Positions 54,222 through 64,000 of a DNA stretch of 64,000 nt are shown piece after piece. The stretch lies in assembly GCF_016802725.1 (NCBI RefSeq), contig NC_052666.1, forward strand, positions 4,000,501-4,064,500. Direction: 5' to 3'. Under the pieces are notes generated by a model. That model had not been told where the DNA came from. It saw nothing but the letters and a program-made list of their open reading frames with translations, and did not search any database. Each line of letters begins with the position of its first letter. Position 1 is the first letter of the stretch. This DNA comes from Solenopsis invicta. Lineage: Eukaryota; Arthropoda; Insecta; Hymenoptera; Formicidae. The translations under genes and the position numbers were made by a program.

Positions 54222-55588
54222 TTATAACTGTAAAGAATTCATAATTAAATTTCTTTTGGCAATTCCACCAGCATTTTGGTTTCCTGGAGGCAAAATAATT
54301 CCTTGATTTCTGTCATGTTCTGATGAAGTTGGAAGTATGGTGATTACTTCAATTTCATCACTTCTTAATGTACAGATATTGTGGATCACACAGCATGCAA
54401 TCACATATTCTGCCATTAGGTCTACTCTTGACATAGGTAGACAATGTAATAAACTCCTCATACGCCCTTTTAAGAGACCGATGCATCTTTCGACTGTCAC
54501 TCTGGCTGCTGACAAGCTATAATTATAATTAATCTGTTTCGCTGTAAGATGTCCATTGTCTCTGTAAGGAGTTAATAAGTGTTGATGAATCTCATATGCG
54601 GCATCTCCCAATATGTGACTATCAGCTGGAAATTTCTCTTCGTCATTCAAATAATTTGCTACCTCTGATTGACGAAAAACTCGCTGATCATGGACTGAGC
54701 CCGGATGGCCAGCATAACAGTGTGTGATCAACGTTCTGTGATCACACACCAACTGTAAATGAAAATGCAAATGTACAAAACCAAAGTCTAAAAGACTAAT
54801 TGTGATCAATAGATATTTATTACCTGTAACTGTATAGAATGAAAACCTTTACGGTTGATATAATCGACAGAGTTTTCTTTTGGCGCATCAATCCGAATAT
54901 GGGTACCATCTATGGCCCCAACAGTTTTTGGAAAACTACTGCTTTCCTCAAATCCTCGCATAACCTTTATAGCTAGATCACCAGTAGGCCATTTAATAAA
55001 TGTGGAAGATTTTAAGAAAAGTCCATGTGTGACTCTTCGTACAGCTCGAAGTGCAGTTGCTCTTCCAACATTAAATCGGTCGCAAACAGATCTTTAAGGA
55101 AGAAATTTATTAAAAAATGTTTTTGTTGTAAATTAAAAATTTTATTCATTATTTTTAATTTTTCATTACCTGTAGGAGTCCATGGTTGCCATTTTCCAAA
55201 TAGCAATCATTAATTGATGATCAGGTGGGATCATTGGACATCCTTTTATTTTTCTTACTAAATAAGGTAGAAGCATTTCTAAAAGACATTCAAACGTCGC
55301 TCTTGACATTCTGTAGACAAGAAAAAAATGTTAATATTGGCAACTGTACGTGTTAGCACATATGGATATTTGAATAAAATGTGTAAAGTTGCGTATTCTT
55401 ACTAACCTAAAATGACTTTTAAATTCGTGTCCCATGTAATTATTTACAACATTAATGTAATTTGGAATTCGCGAGCGAAGTTTACGTTTTTTCTTTTGTT
55501 GATACAACACCCACTCGTCATCAGAACTTGAGTTTTCAGATTCTGATTCGTAAGTTCTATAGCGCTGTGTAATAATAAAGACCTCCAT
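54222..55588 (-). pseudogene. Harbinger DDE transposase (4 exons), one-base frameshift
   Basis: The leftward exons are 55588-55407, 55311-55170, 55091-54824 and 54752-54222 with GT-AG borders. The product resembles HARBI1-type nucleases. The first aspartate is in VGAIDGTHIRIDAP, the second in PGSVHDQRVF and the glutamate in ARVTVERCIGLLKGR, so the catalytic triad is present. Exon 2 has one extra A in the run at about 55260-55263, which shifts the frame inside LLPYL and leads to a stop; exons 3 and 4 are otherwise open. This copy therefore seems not to make a full enzyme unless the base is an assembly error. The Myb-like partner gene is intact. Confidence 0.8.
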
Positions 55589-56023
55589 GACGCACTGTCA
55601 CTACACAAAACTCGTTCCACTTAAGATTTCGACCGTAGCGCCCACAATCTAGTGGAACGGCAAATATTGCGGTCGTGGTCGTTGTCGTTGCAGGCGTTAA
55701 GTGGAACGCACCCAAGGTGGATCGTGGCCCCCGCTCCCGTCGCTTCTGTCATCGTTGTTGTCGTCGCCGGGGGGGCATGCGTCCCACCGGCCTCCCGGGG
55801 TGAACACCCGGGGTGATTCCGCGCGGTTGAACGCTCCAATCAGCGCGCGTGGTCGGGCCGGTCGGAGTGGGAACGCTTACCGAACGCGGCGCGTGTTGTG
55901 TCGGTCGCGCGTGGTATCACGTGGTCGCGCTATCGTTCAGCTGAGCGTACGCACGTGCTCGGCTTCGGAGCGTCGGACGATTGGTCAGTCTGGAGTGGCG
56001 GCACGGTGGAGGGGCGTAATGTT

Positions 56024-56296
56024 ATATATCTACTTATTTTTAATATTTTATATAAAAAAATATATATATAAAAAATAAGACGAGTCGAGCGCAGTAAATA
56101 GAAATGATTCCCAAATTATATTTTATAGAAATCTTATATAATATTATATAATTATTATTTAATATTATTTGTTCAATTTTGTACATATTATAATAAATTT
56201 TTAAAATTTTGTTTCTTAGACATGGCGATTTAAATACTAAAATACAAGAAAGAAAAGAGAAGTTAAATATTTTTAAATTGACATTGCAACCATAAG
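56024..56296. other. AT-rich flank
   Basis: AT-rich sequence between the GC-rich insertion and the gene A exon, ending in a 3' splice site (AG 56295-56296). No gene is seen. Confidence 0.45.
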
Positions 56297-56559
56297 TTGT
56301 AATTATAGGCTCATCAGAAACTGACAAAAGGCGTAGTTTTGTCATTATTGATACAATACGCTATGAAGTGGAAACACCATTAAAAGCTGTAGATATAGCT
56401 TTCAAATGTATTCACAGTTTGCATGCTGAATATCCTAAAAAATGTGCACAAGTTTTTCTTTTTCTACAGAAAGGTATCTATGGTATTAATACAAAATATG
56501 ATAAGAAATTTAGTGCTGTTAGTACTTTGGTTAAGGAATATAAGATTTTTTCCTTATGA
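56297..56559 (+). pseudogene. Gene A exon, copy 2
   Basis: An open segment of 87 codons to the stop. It begins VVIIGSSETDKR-like, continues RSFVIIDTIRYEVETPLKA and DIAFKCIHSLHAEYPKKC, and parallels the gene A exons at 503-838 and 62066-62380. The shared design is strand, turn, amphipathic helix, then an aromatic segment (FLFLQKGIYGI). Upstream exons were not found here; earlier insertions may have moved them. Confidence 0.55.
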
Positions 56560-56920
56560 AAAATGCGTCTTTTATTACATAAAATATGTATTTTATTACA
56601 TTTTTCATTAGTATAGTTATAAAACGTTTTCATTTTTTTTTTCATTTTATTTAGAGAAATTTCTTTAAAATTTTTTCTTAAAAAATGTCCTTTATTTTTT
56701 TCACAAGTTTGATTTAAATATTTATGTTTATTTTGAATATTGTAGTTCCAACGAAAAAAATACTGTAATAATACTGTAAATTCTGTAATGCAGAAGTCGA
56801 TTTTTTATTAAAAAGATATTTAAATTTTAATTAAAATTGATTACATTAACCAAGTCAACACTTTAATTATTTAGCAAAAAAGTCTTAAATTTTTTATTTT
56901 AATTTTTTTAAACTGACAAA
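56560..56920. other. AT-rich spacer between genes A and B (copy 2)
   Basis: Noncoding, AT-rich, with T tracts. Similar in size to the spacer at 839-1198. Confidence 0.45.
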
Positions 56921-58252
56921 ATGCCTATTTGTTTTATATGTAAAGAAGAATTTGAAAACATTAAAGTTTTACATATACATTATGAATATAAACATAAAGA
57001 AGTAAGAATATGTGAATGTGTTGAAAATAATTGTCCGAAAAGAAAATTCGATACTTTTGAATCGTTAAAAGACATTTAATTCTATATCATAATATTCCAA
57101 AATTGCAAAAGTCTATAAATAAAGATAATAATCTTATTGAAATTAAAATATTAATTATATAGACGATCGTAATCTTGATTTCGAGAATGATAATTTCGTA
57201 GAAACTTGTAACCTTGATTCATCAAAATTTAATTGTTTATTGAATCATAAATCTGACCCACAAAATCGTACTATTGATAAAATTGCTTCTTTTTTTGCGA
57301 AACTTCTGTCTAATTATGGTCTTCCTAGAAATCATGTTCAAAATCTTTATCAAGATATTCAAAAACTTTTTTTTAATGACTGCCTTAACACAATCGAAGA
57401 TTGTCTCAATTCCATCCAAATTTCAAATGATAATAAAATTATAATAGACAAGATTCAATCAATTTGTAGAGATTATAAAAATTCTTTTGAATTAATGTCA
57501 ATAGAATATCGTAGAATAAAATATTTTACAAAAAATAAAAATTACGTAGCTCCACAACCATATAGAATTCAACGCGCTACTGAACAGTATGCTAGTGAAA
57601 TGGGACAATTTCATTAAGACAAATGTTAGAGCTTTTTTTCAAAATTCCTTATGCTTTAGAGACTATACTTTCGTATACGGATTCTTTAATAAATTGTTCT
57701 GATAAAATATATAAGTATATACAAACCGATACATGGAAACAGAAATTATCATTCTATAAACTAGATGTTATTGTTTTATCTTTAATGTTATATTTTGATG
57801 AATTCGAACCAAATAATCTACTGGGTCCAAAATCAAGTAAATTCGGTGTAATTTATGTAACATTACTTTGCCTTCCACCTGAATGTCAGTTTACCTCAGA
57901 CAATATTTTTCTTACATTAATTTTTGAAAATATAATTAGAAAAATAAATGGTAATAAGAAAACTTTTGCTCCTCTAATTGATGAACTTAATTTTTTAGCG
58001 AATAAAGGGATTTTAGTGACAACTAACGATGGAAAAATAAAAACAGTATATTTTACAGCTGAATTTTGTACGGGTGACAATTTGGGAATTAATTCAGTTT
58101 TTGGTTTTCTAGAAAGTTTTAAGGCTCATCATTATTGTAGAATTTGTAAAAATGTGAAACAAAACATACAGGTGCAATGCAAAGATGATGTATCATACTG
58201 GCGTAATCCAGAAAATTACGAACAAGATACACTGTTGGAAAATTTGTGTTAA
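56921..58252 (+). pseudogene. Gene B copy 2, truncated and frameshifted
   Basis: It starts MPICFICKEEFENIKVLH with a CX2C...HX4H finger. A one-base frame change at about 57065-57080 and another near 57610-57625 break the frame. The body retains FDEFEPNNLLGPKSSK, LCLPPECQF, TGDNLGINSVFGF and HHYCRIC, all family motifs of the copy at 59255-61687. It stops at 58252, about two thirds through the family length; the sequence after that is unrelated AT-rich DNA. Confidence 0.75.
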
Positions 58253-59254
58253 ATTTAACAGATACTGCATGTCCCAAATGGTCCACACAATTTTTTGTGT
58301 TAATTTAACAAAAATTGGATATGTTAAAAAATAATACTAATATTATGTTAATATTTTAACATAAAATAAATGCAAACTTTAGTAATGTAAAAGAAATTTT
58401 GTGTAAAATTAAACATATTTTTAATGTTAAAATTAAACTAGGAAAACTGTTATTGCAACATTCGAAAACCGTTATTTTAACATTCAAAAAATGTTATTTT
58501 TCCATTCAAACAATGTTATTTTAACATTCTAAAAATGTTATTTTAACATTCTAAAACCATTTTTTTAACATTCCAAAACTGTTGTTTTAACATACCAACA
58601 CTGTTATTTTAACATTCTTACACTGTTGCTTTAAAATTCTAAAAATGTTATTGTAACATTCTAAAAATGTTAAACAATTTTTGAAAATTACATAAATTGT
58701 AAAAAATTGTTTGTAAAATTACAACTAGTATAGTAGGTAATTTTGAGACCTATTATAATAGTTGTAAATTTACACACGTTTGTTTTTGCATTATACAAGT
58801 AAAATTTACTTCTAAATTGCAAAAACAAACGTGTGTAAATTTACAACTATTATAATGGGTCTCAAAATTACCTAATATACTGATTGTAATTTTACAAACA
58901 ATTTTTACAGTTTATGTAATTTTTAAAAATTGTTTAACATTTTGGTATGTTACAATAACATTTTTAGTATATATGTATATAATAGGTCCCAAAATTACCC
59001 ACTGTAATATAATGGTTGTACTTTTATAAAAATTTTTTACAGTGTATAGCTTGTTCCAAAACCGAAAATTTTAAATTATTAGTAATGCTATATTTATTAT
59101 TATTTTTATAATTATGATAGGATTTATAAATAACATACATATTAAATAATTGAAAAATTTTATATATCCTTATAATTAACTCAATTGTTACATTTTATTT
59201 AAAAAAAATTTTTTCATAAATTTCCACTTATGACTATTCAGCGCAAGTTTAAGT
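58253..59254. repeat. AT-rich repeat block with long hairpin
   Basis: 58440-58680 has a dozen irregular units of TGTTATTTTAACATTC type. 58680-58795 and 58800-58925 are inverted copies of about 115 bases (CAAACGTGTGTAAATTTACA core) and would fold into a long hairpin. A CAGTG end at 59039-59043 (complement CACTGTAAAAAATTTTT) resembles a CACTA-type terminus. No gene is supported. Confidence 0.6.
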
Positions 59255-61687
59255 TTACAAAAAATAATCAGTTATAATTACTAAATCTTTTTCTAGCGAT
59301 TCGTAAATCTCCCAATTTTTAGTATATGGTATATTAATTATTTTTACTACAAATAAAATAGATGTATTTTTTACAATATATCCTAAACACGAGGATGATA
59401 TTTTTAAAGTATTCCAGCTTTCACATATCGCATATATTTCGGAATTCACAGAAAAAATAAATAAAATTTTACTGAAAGTGGGCAAATCGTTAGAAAAAGA
59501 TGAACATATAAATTTATTTATTTTTAAGTTAGTACCTCGATATTCTACACTTTCTCCTACATAAATGGGTGTATCAATGGTAATGTGTAAACTATTCATA
59601 ATAATTTCATTGTAATTGGTAAAGCTTAAATTTTGTTTTTCAAACTTTTTTAATGTTGGTTCACTATTAAAAGATGAATTTTTATTTTCCCAAAGAGACA
59701 TCATGTGTTTTTGGTGACGTATAGCCAACGTATACGCAATATCTTTAAAATTTTTTAACTTATTAGCTAAGTCTTTCAAATAATCATGCTTACTTTCGTA
59801 TCTCATTGTCCAATAAGTCCTTGGAGGACCCATTTTCTTAATAATCATTACATAATGAAGAATTATATGATCTTTCGGTGTTAAAGAAACAGAAAACTCT
59901 TTAATTAAAAGTTCATGATGCTCTTTTACACTACTTTGTAATTCGTCTAACATATTACTTGTAATTTTAGGTGATAATACAATTTTTAACATTTTTATTA
60001 CTAGTAAAACTATCTTCCATTTATTAAAATTTTGATCAAGTTTTGTAATTATATCTCGTAAAATTACAGGTAAGTGAATAATTAAACACAGTGTTTGTGC
60101 TGCACGTTGTCCAATTGTATTAGATTTTTTATTCAAATTTATAACACTAGGCAAATTAGCTCTATTGTGTAAACCATAGTCGAAGGCTTGTATTCTATCA
60201 TTTAAATCACTCAAACAGATTATTTTATTTTTATCGCAGAAATCGAAGAATAAATTTATATCTCTTTGGTAAATGCCTTCTAAAAAGTCATGCATTAGAT
60301 CAACACTTAAATTTTCACCCGGTTTAAAGTAAGCTAAATCAAATAAAGGACTTTTATTCTTAATTCCAAAAAAATTTATTGTATCACTATTTGCATAATG
60401 AAGCTGATTCGAAAGATTAATGAAACTTTTAAACGTGCGTAATAAATTATCATCAGCAGTACAAGCTTGTTGAGCATCTTCTTTACGAATTGTGCAAATC
60501 CTACAATAATAATGAGCATTAAATGACTCATTCATACCAAAAAGCATATTTCCACCTAAATTATCAAAAGCTAATGATACCAATGGGCCTTTTATATAGG
60601 TATTTAAAGATTCGATAAATACTCCTTCTTTTTCTAAGATTTTAATATCATTTACTATTTTATGTAATACCGGATTTAATCCAAATTGTTTAATATCAAG
60701 ATTATAACATAAAGCTAATAAATGAATATTTTCCAAAGTCGAATTGATATAAAAAGGAAGATTATTAATAACAAAATAAAAGGCTCCTATTTTGTGAACA
60801 CCTGACTTACTACCCAAGGGGTTACAGACTTCAAATTCATCAAAGAATAGCTGGAGTTGAACTGCATTCTCATTATTTTTGAAAAAAGAATTATTTTTGT
60901 AAATATCCCCATCAACAAAATGTGTGTATGCATTATTGTTTATTTTTATATCATTAATTAAGTATTTTTTAATAGCTTCATAATTTAATAAAACTTTCAG
61001 TGTTTCTAATAAAGGAATATACGTAAAAGTACTTGTAATTGGAATTTGCTTGTAACATTGGGCTTTACTGTCATATTTTTTATCGAGTCTGATACCATGT
61101 GGCACTCGTATAGGTTTAATATATTTCTTTCCTATATTTTCTTCGAAAAATTTATTCCGACTATACTTACTTAGATGATTTTGGAAGCAATATTTAAATT
61201 TATTTGCAAGATTTTGACGTTCGTCTAAATTTGAAAATGACACAATATTTTCAAGTAAAGGATAAATTAATTCTGATGTTCTTTCAAGAATTTTGGTTAT
61301 TGTAAGCTCTGGTAATCCCAATGAATACATTTCCATAACATAGTTTTGTATATATTTTTTTATATCTTCGTTATCATTGCAAACAGTATTATCATCATCT
61401 TGCTCATTTAATTCGGTATCACTATCATTAGCTATTGATAAAAAAGCAGGATCATTAATACCATAACTCGATTCATAACTCGAAGATGCATTTTGTAATT
61501 GCTGACACTTTTTTAGATGCTTTCTGAATCCGTTATAAGTTTTTAATACAGTAGGACAACCTGCACTTGCACAACATTTTAAACTAAGTCTAGAGCTATC
61601 AAACAACAAATGTCGCTCACGTAAATGACTACATATTTGGTTAATTTCTGGTGTTTTGTAAGTACACAAATAACATTCGAAAGACAT
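59255..61687 (-). CDS. Gene B: C2H2 + transposase-like protein, intact copy
   Basis: About 810 residues from the ATG complementary to 61685-61687 (MSFECYLCTYKTPE); the frame extends 15 codons upstream, but the cysteine pair fits right after this start. Two zinc-finger-like motifs lie in the first 70 residues (CYLC...H...H and CCASAGC...H...C). The body has FDEFEVCNPLGSKSGVHK near 280, AFDNLGGNMLFGMNESFNAH near 375, YYCRICTIRKEDAQ, VDLMHDFLEGI near 460 and a C-terminal LTPKDHIILHYVMIIKKMGP. It has no stops. Two broken relatives are in this window. The layout resembles CACTA-like transposases of animals; the catalytic residues cannot be assigned with confidence. A gene A partner lies just upstream on the same strand. 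Confidence 0.75.
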   Translation of the reverse strand: MSFECYLCTYKTPEINQICSHLRERHLLFDSSRLSLKCCASAGCPTVLKTYNGFRKHLKKCQQLQNASSSYESSYGINDPAFLSIANDSDTELNEQDDDNTVCNDNEDIKKYIQNYVMEMYSLGLPELTITKILERTSELIYPLLENIVSFSNLDERQNLANKFKYCFQNHLSKYSRNKFFEENIGKKYIKPIRVPHGIRLDKKYDSKAQCYKQIPITSTFTYIPLLETLKVLLNYEAIKKYLINDIKINNNAYTHFVDGDIYKNNSFFKNNENAVQLQLFFDEFEVCNPLGSKSGVHKIGAFYFVINNLPFYINSTLENIHLLALCYNLDIKQFGLNPVLHKIVNDIKILEKEGVFIESLNTYIKGPLVSLAFDNLGGNMLFGMNESFNAHYYCRICTIRKEDAQQACTADDNLLRTFKSFINLSNQLHYANSDTINFFGIKNKSPLFDLAYFKPGENLSVDLMHDFLEGIYQRDINLFFDFCDKNKIICLSDLNDRIQAFDYGLHNRANLPSVINLNKKSNTIGQRAAQTLCLIIHLPVILRDIITKLDQNFNKWKIVLLVIKMLKIVLSPKITSNMLDELQSSVKEHHELLIKEFSVSLTPKDHIILHYVMIIKKMGPPRTYWTMRYESKHDYLKDLANKLKNFKDIAYTLAIRHQKHMMSLWENKNSSFNSEPTLKKFEKQNLSFTNYNEIIMNSLHITIDTPIYVGESVEYRGTNLKINKFICSSFSNDLPTFSKILFIFSVNSEIYAICESWNTLKISSSCLGYIVKNTSILFVVKIINIPYTKNWEIYESLEKDLVIITDYFL

Positions 61688-62065
61688 TATTACAAAATAG
61701 GTAAAGTGTAATAATCGAGGTACTAACTTCATAAGTAACTAAAAACTCTAACTTAACTCTAACTCTAGCTTAACTAAAATTCTAACTTAACTGTAAATAT
61801 TTAAATTATAATTTTACAGTTTTAATAAATTGTTCAATTTTATAGAAACTTACAAAATACTTTCAATATCATGAATATATATAATCGAATATTCGAGTTT
61901 AATTATTTCAAATAATTATATTTTAATTTTTAAGAAGTTTTAAGAAAATTAAAAAATTACAAAAAAATAAAATTTTTTTCTTTTTTTTAGAAAAATAATA
62001 CAAATGAAGATTAATTGTGTTAATTCGATCTTAATACAACAAATATATAATTGAAGTGAAACATA
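61688..62065. other. AT-rich spacer between genes A and B (copy 3)
   Basis: Contains short TTAACTCTAACT-type direct repeats at 61745-61790 just upstream of gene B. These could be promoter repeats. No gene is seen. Confidence 0.45.
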
Positions 62066-62835
62066 TTACGTTGACTCTCTTTTTGCACATTCAATTTTTG
62101 TAAACGTTTCAATGATTTTATTAGTACATTTACTAGATATTTTGTAAAAATAGTGTTGTATTAAGATCCAAAAATTGTGTAAATCTCCATCATATTCAAT
62201 ATGAAACGCATAGTGAGCCTTAAAAAGATAATCAATGGCTTTAATAATGTCTCTTGTTTGTAATAGAATTAAATGTTTATCAATTTTCAAAAAGTATTGT
62301 TCAATTGCGAGTTTATTTGGTCCAACTGCGATTAACTTCGGTTGACTTTTACTATCATCAGTATTCAGTGGTGTTGCACTCTGAGAAAAGTAGATAGTAA
62401 CCCTATTAATTATTTTAGATGATTTCAAATATATAATTCATAGTTAAAATGAGTATAGATGATTATACCTGTGTATAGATGATTAACTTTTTGATTATGT
62501 TTGTGCTTCTTTCTCTCGCCGCAGACTTTTTTCCTCTAGCAGTCGGAGGTACTAATTGCGTTAGAGCAATAAATGAATTCGTAATACGATCCCAATCTAA
62601 TAAAAAATATTAAAAATTACATACTATAATGTATTTGTATTTGTATAATGTATTACATACTATAATGTATTTAATAATTCTCCAAGTAATAATTTCAATT
62701 AATAATTTTACCAAGTAAAGTTTTGTCTTGTTTTTCGATATTGTAAACGTTTACAATATGGTTGGCGTAGTCCAGATATGTATTTAAAATATCTCTATCA
62801 ATATGAGGAAACAATAATTCGAATTCAATGTCAAT
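62066..62835 (-). CDS. Gene A, at least three exons, copy 3
   Basis: Leftward exons 62835-62713, 62596-62469 and 62380-62066 have GT-AG borders and matching phase. The first begins IDIEFELLFPHIDRDIL and the second DWDRITNSFIALTQLVPP with a basic patch (RGKKSAARERS). The third is the conserved part: PKLIAVGPNKLAIEQYFL, then IKAIDYLFKAHYAFHIEY and a WILIQHYFY tail before the stop. A start codon was not identified, so an upstream exon is probably missing from this list. It sits directly upstream of gene B with the same orientation, as in the other copies. Function is unknown; no zinc finger or catalytic motif is seen. Confidence 0.6.
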
Positions 62836-62944
62836 CTAAAAAATATAATATTTTGAATTACTTTTGGTTATTAGCCATATAAATTATTATTATTTAAATT
62901 ATTATTTATATTATTTTACTTTATTTTGTTATTATATTTATTGT

Positions 62945-63650
62945 TGTGAACACTTTCCAGACACCAAAAATTAGGCTATTTTCAAATGACTGTAACTCGG
63001 TGAAAAATCATCGTAGATAAAAAATAAAAAAAGCATTTTGAAGCTTGAAGATCCAACTTTAACGCTCTATCAGCAGATTTTCAAAATTCTTTTAACTTCC
63101 TTGTCTTATGCAGTAAAAAAGCACACCCTCTTTTGTTCCTTAAAATTTCGTATTTTTGACACTTTGCAGCTCGACCAACAAATTTTTTTCGAACAATTCA
63201 AGTAAAGCTTCATAAACTACAACATTTTGCCTACAAAATGCTTTTTTAAAATTTCTCTACGATTTTTTTTGACCGAGTTACGCTACTTTGAAGCTAAACC
63301 TGCATTTTTTACAAATGATATCCGTACTCCGTGAAAAATCATCGTAGACAAAAAATCAAAAAACCATTTTAAAGCTCGAAGTTCCAGCTTTAACATGCTG
63401 TTAATGGTTTTCAAAAATTTTCTCAATTTCTTAGTACTATGCCCCAAAAAAGATACACTGTTTTTTCCTTAAAATAACGTATTTTTAACAGCCTGTAGCT
63501 CAATAAAAAAATTTTTCTCGACAAATCCAATGCAAGTGCCATAAAGTATGACATTTTCTCTACAAAATGCTTTTTTTAAAGTTTTCTCTACGATTTTTTT
63601 TGACCGAGTTACAAGACTTTGAAGATATACATTTTTTACAGTACATTTTT
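62945..63650. repeat. ~331-bp tandem repeat, two units, with inverted unit ends
   Basis: TGAAAAATCATCGTAGA recurs at 63001 and 63332. Each unit starts with a CTCGGTGAAAAATCATCGTAG-like segment and ends with its approximate complement (CTACGATTTTTTTTGACCGAG), so each could fold back. Units are about 75 percent alike by eye. No coding sense is seen. Confidence 0.65.
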
Positions 63651-63734
63651 TCGAAAAATGACGTCTACCGCCGACATTAGCATTACCCAATGTGCACCAC
63701 GTGGAGGTTGTCGGTCGGATTTTTGCACATCGTG

Positions 63735-63747
63735 TGTGTGTGTGTGA

Positions 63748-63830
<83 letters not shown>
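63735..63830. repeat. (GT)n microsatellite
   Basis: A GT run of about 85 bases that changes to GTAT near 63823. It creates meaningless Cys-Val or Thr-His repeats when translated. Confidence 0.95.
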
Positions 63831-63833
<3 letters not shown>

Positions 63834-63835
63834 CA

Positions 63836-63903
63836 CAGCAGAGATAAGGACCCCGCAGTTCGTCACTTCTGCAGTATTTAATGACTCCAAACCCTCTCTG
63901 CTG
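63836..63903. promoter_or_regulatory. Hairpin motif related to hAT promoter hairpin
   Basis: CAGCAGAG pairs with CTCTGCTG and GCAG with CTGC around a TTCGTCACTT loop, the same geometry as 31961-32029 but with other stem bases. It is flanked by GT repeats as in the hAT copy. It may be a fragment of a related hAT element running off the window. Confidence 0.5.
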
Positions 63904-64000
63904 TGTGTGTATGCGCTCGCGCGCATGAGAGTTCAATAGTGTGTATTTCCTCCTCTCTGATCAATTACTGCTTGCAAGCGTTCTCGCATATTTATACATC

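Larger units (their letters stand above)
51958..55713 (-). mobile_element. PIF/Harbinger transposon
   Basis: Inverted ends GGGTGCGTTCCACTTA (51958) and complement (55713), with a 3-bp duplication AAG at 51955-51957 and 55714-55716, as expected for this superfamily. It carries the usual two genes: a plus-strand MADF/Myb-like gene and a minus-strand DDE transposase, convergent. Confidence 0.92.
50542..56023. mobile_element. GC-rich insertion, candidate solo LTR (with nested Harbinger)
   Basis: Sharp GC-rich block in AT-rich DNA, 50542-51957 plus 55714-56023 once the nested Harbinger is set aside, about 1.7 kb. It starts TGTAACGC and ends near GCGTAATGTT; ATATATC flanks both sides (50535-50541 and 56024-56030) and is a candidate target duplication, though in AT-rich DNA it could be chance. 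No reverse transcriptase or other coding region is evident; the ORFs inside are GC-driven. The ends do not form a clean TG...CA pair, so solo LTR is only one reading. A 5' piece of a non-LTR element is another. Confidence 0.35.

Noticed and set aside
63690..63939. Cys-Val and Thr-His repeat ORFs
   Set aside because: They are translations of the GT microsatellite.

Overview
The window looks like a piece of an insect nuclear genome, probably a hymenopteran such as an ant. The evidence is a strongly AT-rich background, spliced genes with GT-AG introns, dense microsatellites, and almost complete occupation by nested transposable elements. I see no ordinary single-copy host gene. Organism assignment is inference; no rRNA, tRNA or named host gene anchors it.

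Layout. (1) 503-3074 and 24045-24567 are two halves of a decayed two-gene DNA transposon (gene A plus a C2H2-finger transposase-like gene B), split by a large LTR element with a 4-bp target duplication. (2) 3075-24044 is that element, a ~21-kb Ty3/gypsy-type endogenous retrovirus with LTRs of 2.7-2.85 kb. It has gag with six zinc knuckles, a very long pol, a separate integrase frame, and an envelope that resembles jingchuvirus-type glycoproteins. Four small genes follow: a Tudor-domain gene, two related Cys-rich genes, and a second Tudor-domain gene. The LTR itself carries a basic/Pro-rich ORF whose start codon would be created by splicing. (3) 26624-39426 is a copia element on the minus strand, inserted in an AT-rich tandem repeat. 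It is itself split by an 8.1-kb hAT transposon (27679-35759) with 1.65-kb terminal inverted repeats, a full-length transposase and a divergent second gene (Q-rich coiled coil with an RGG tail). (4) 40281-50128 is a foldback-like element with repetitive inverted arms, a nested palindromic element and a broken NOF/MULE-like transposase gene. (5) 50542-56023 is a GC-rich insertion, perhaps a solo LTR, carrying a complete PIF/Harbinger element (51958-55713) with a MADF/Myb-like gene and a DDE transposase gene that has a one-base frameshift. (6) 56297-58252 and 59255-62835 are two more copies of the two-gene transposon, the second with an intact 810-codon gene B. (7) 62945-64000 holds a ~331-bp tandem repeat, a GT microsatellite and a hairpin motif shared with the hAT element.

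The endogenous retrovirus is the most striking system. It pairs a virus-like envelope with a complex, probably spliced accessory region. Single extended Tudor domains are typical of piRNA-pathway proteins in animals, so two of them in a germline-type retroelement suggest an accessory function aimed at, or exploiting, the piRNA machinery. That function is inference; the domain resemblance and the gene order are read from the sequence.
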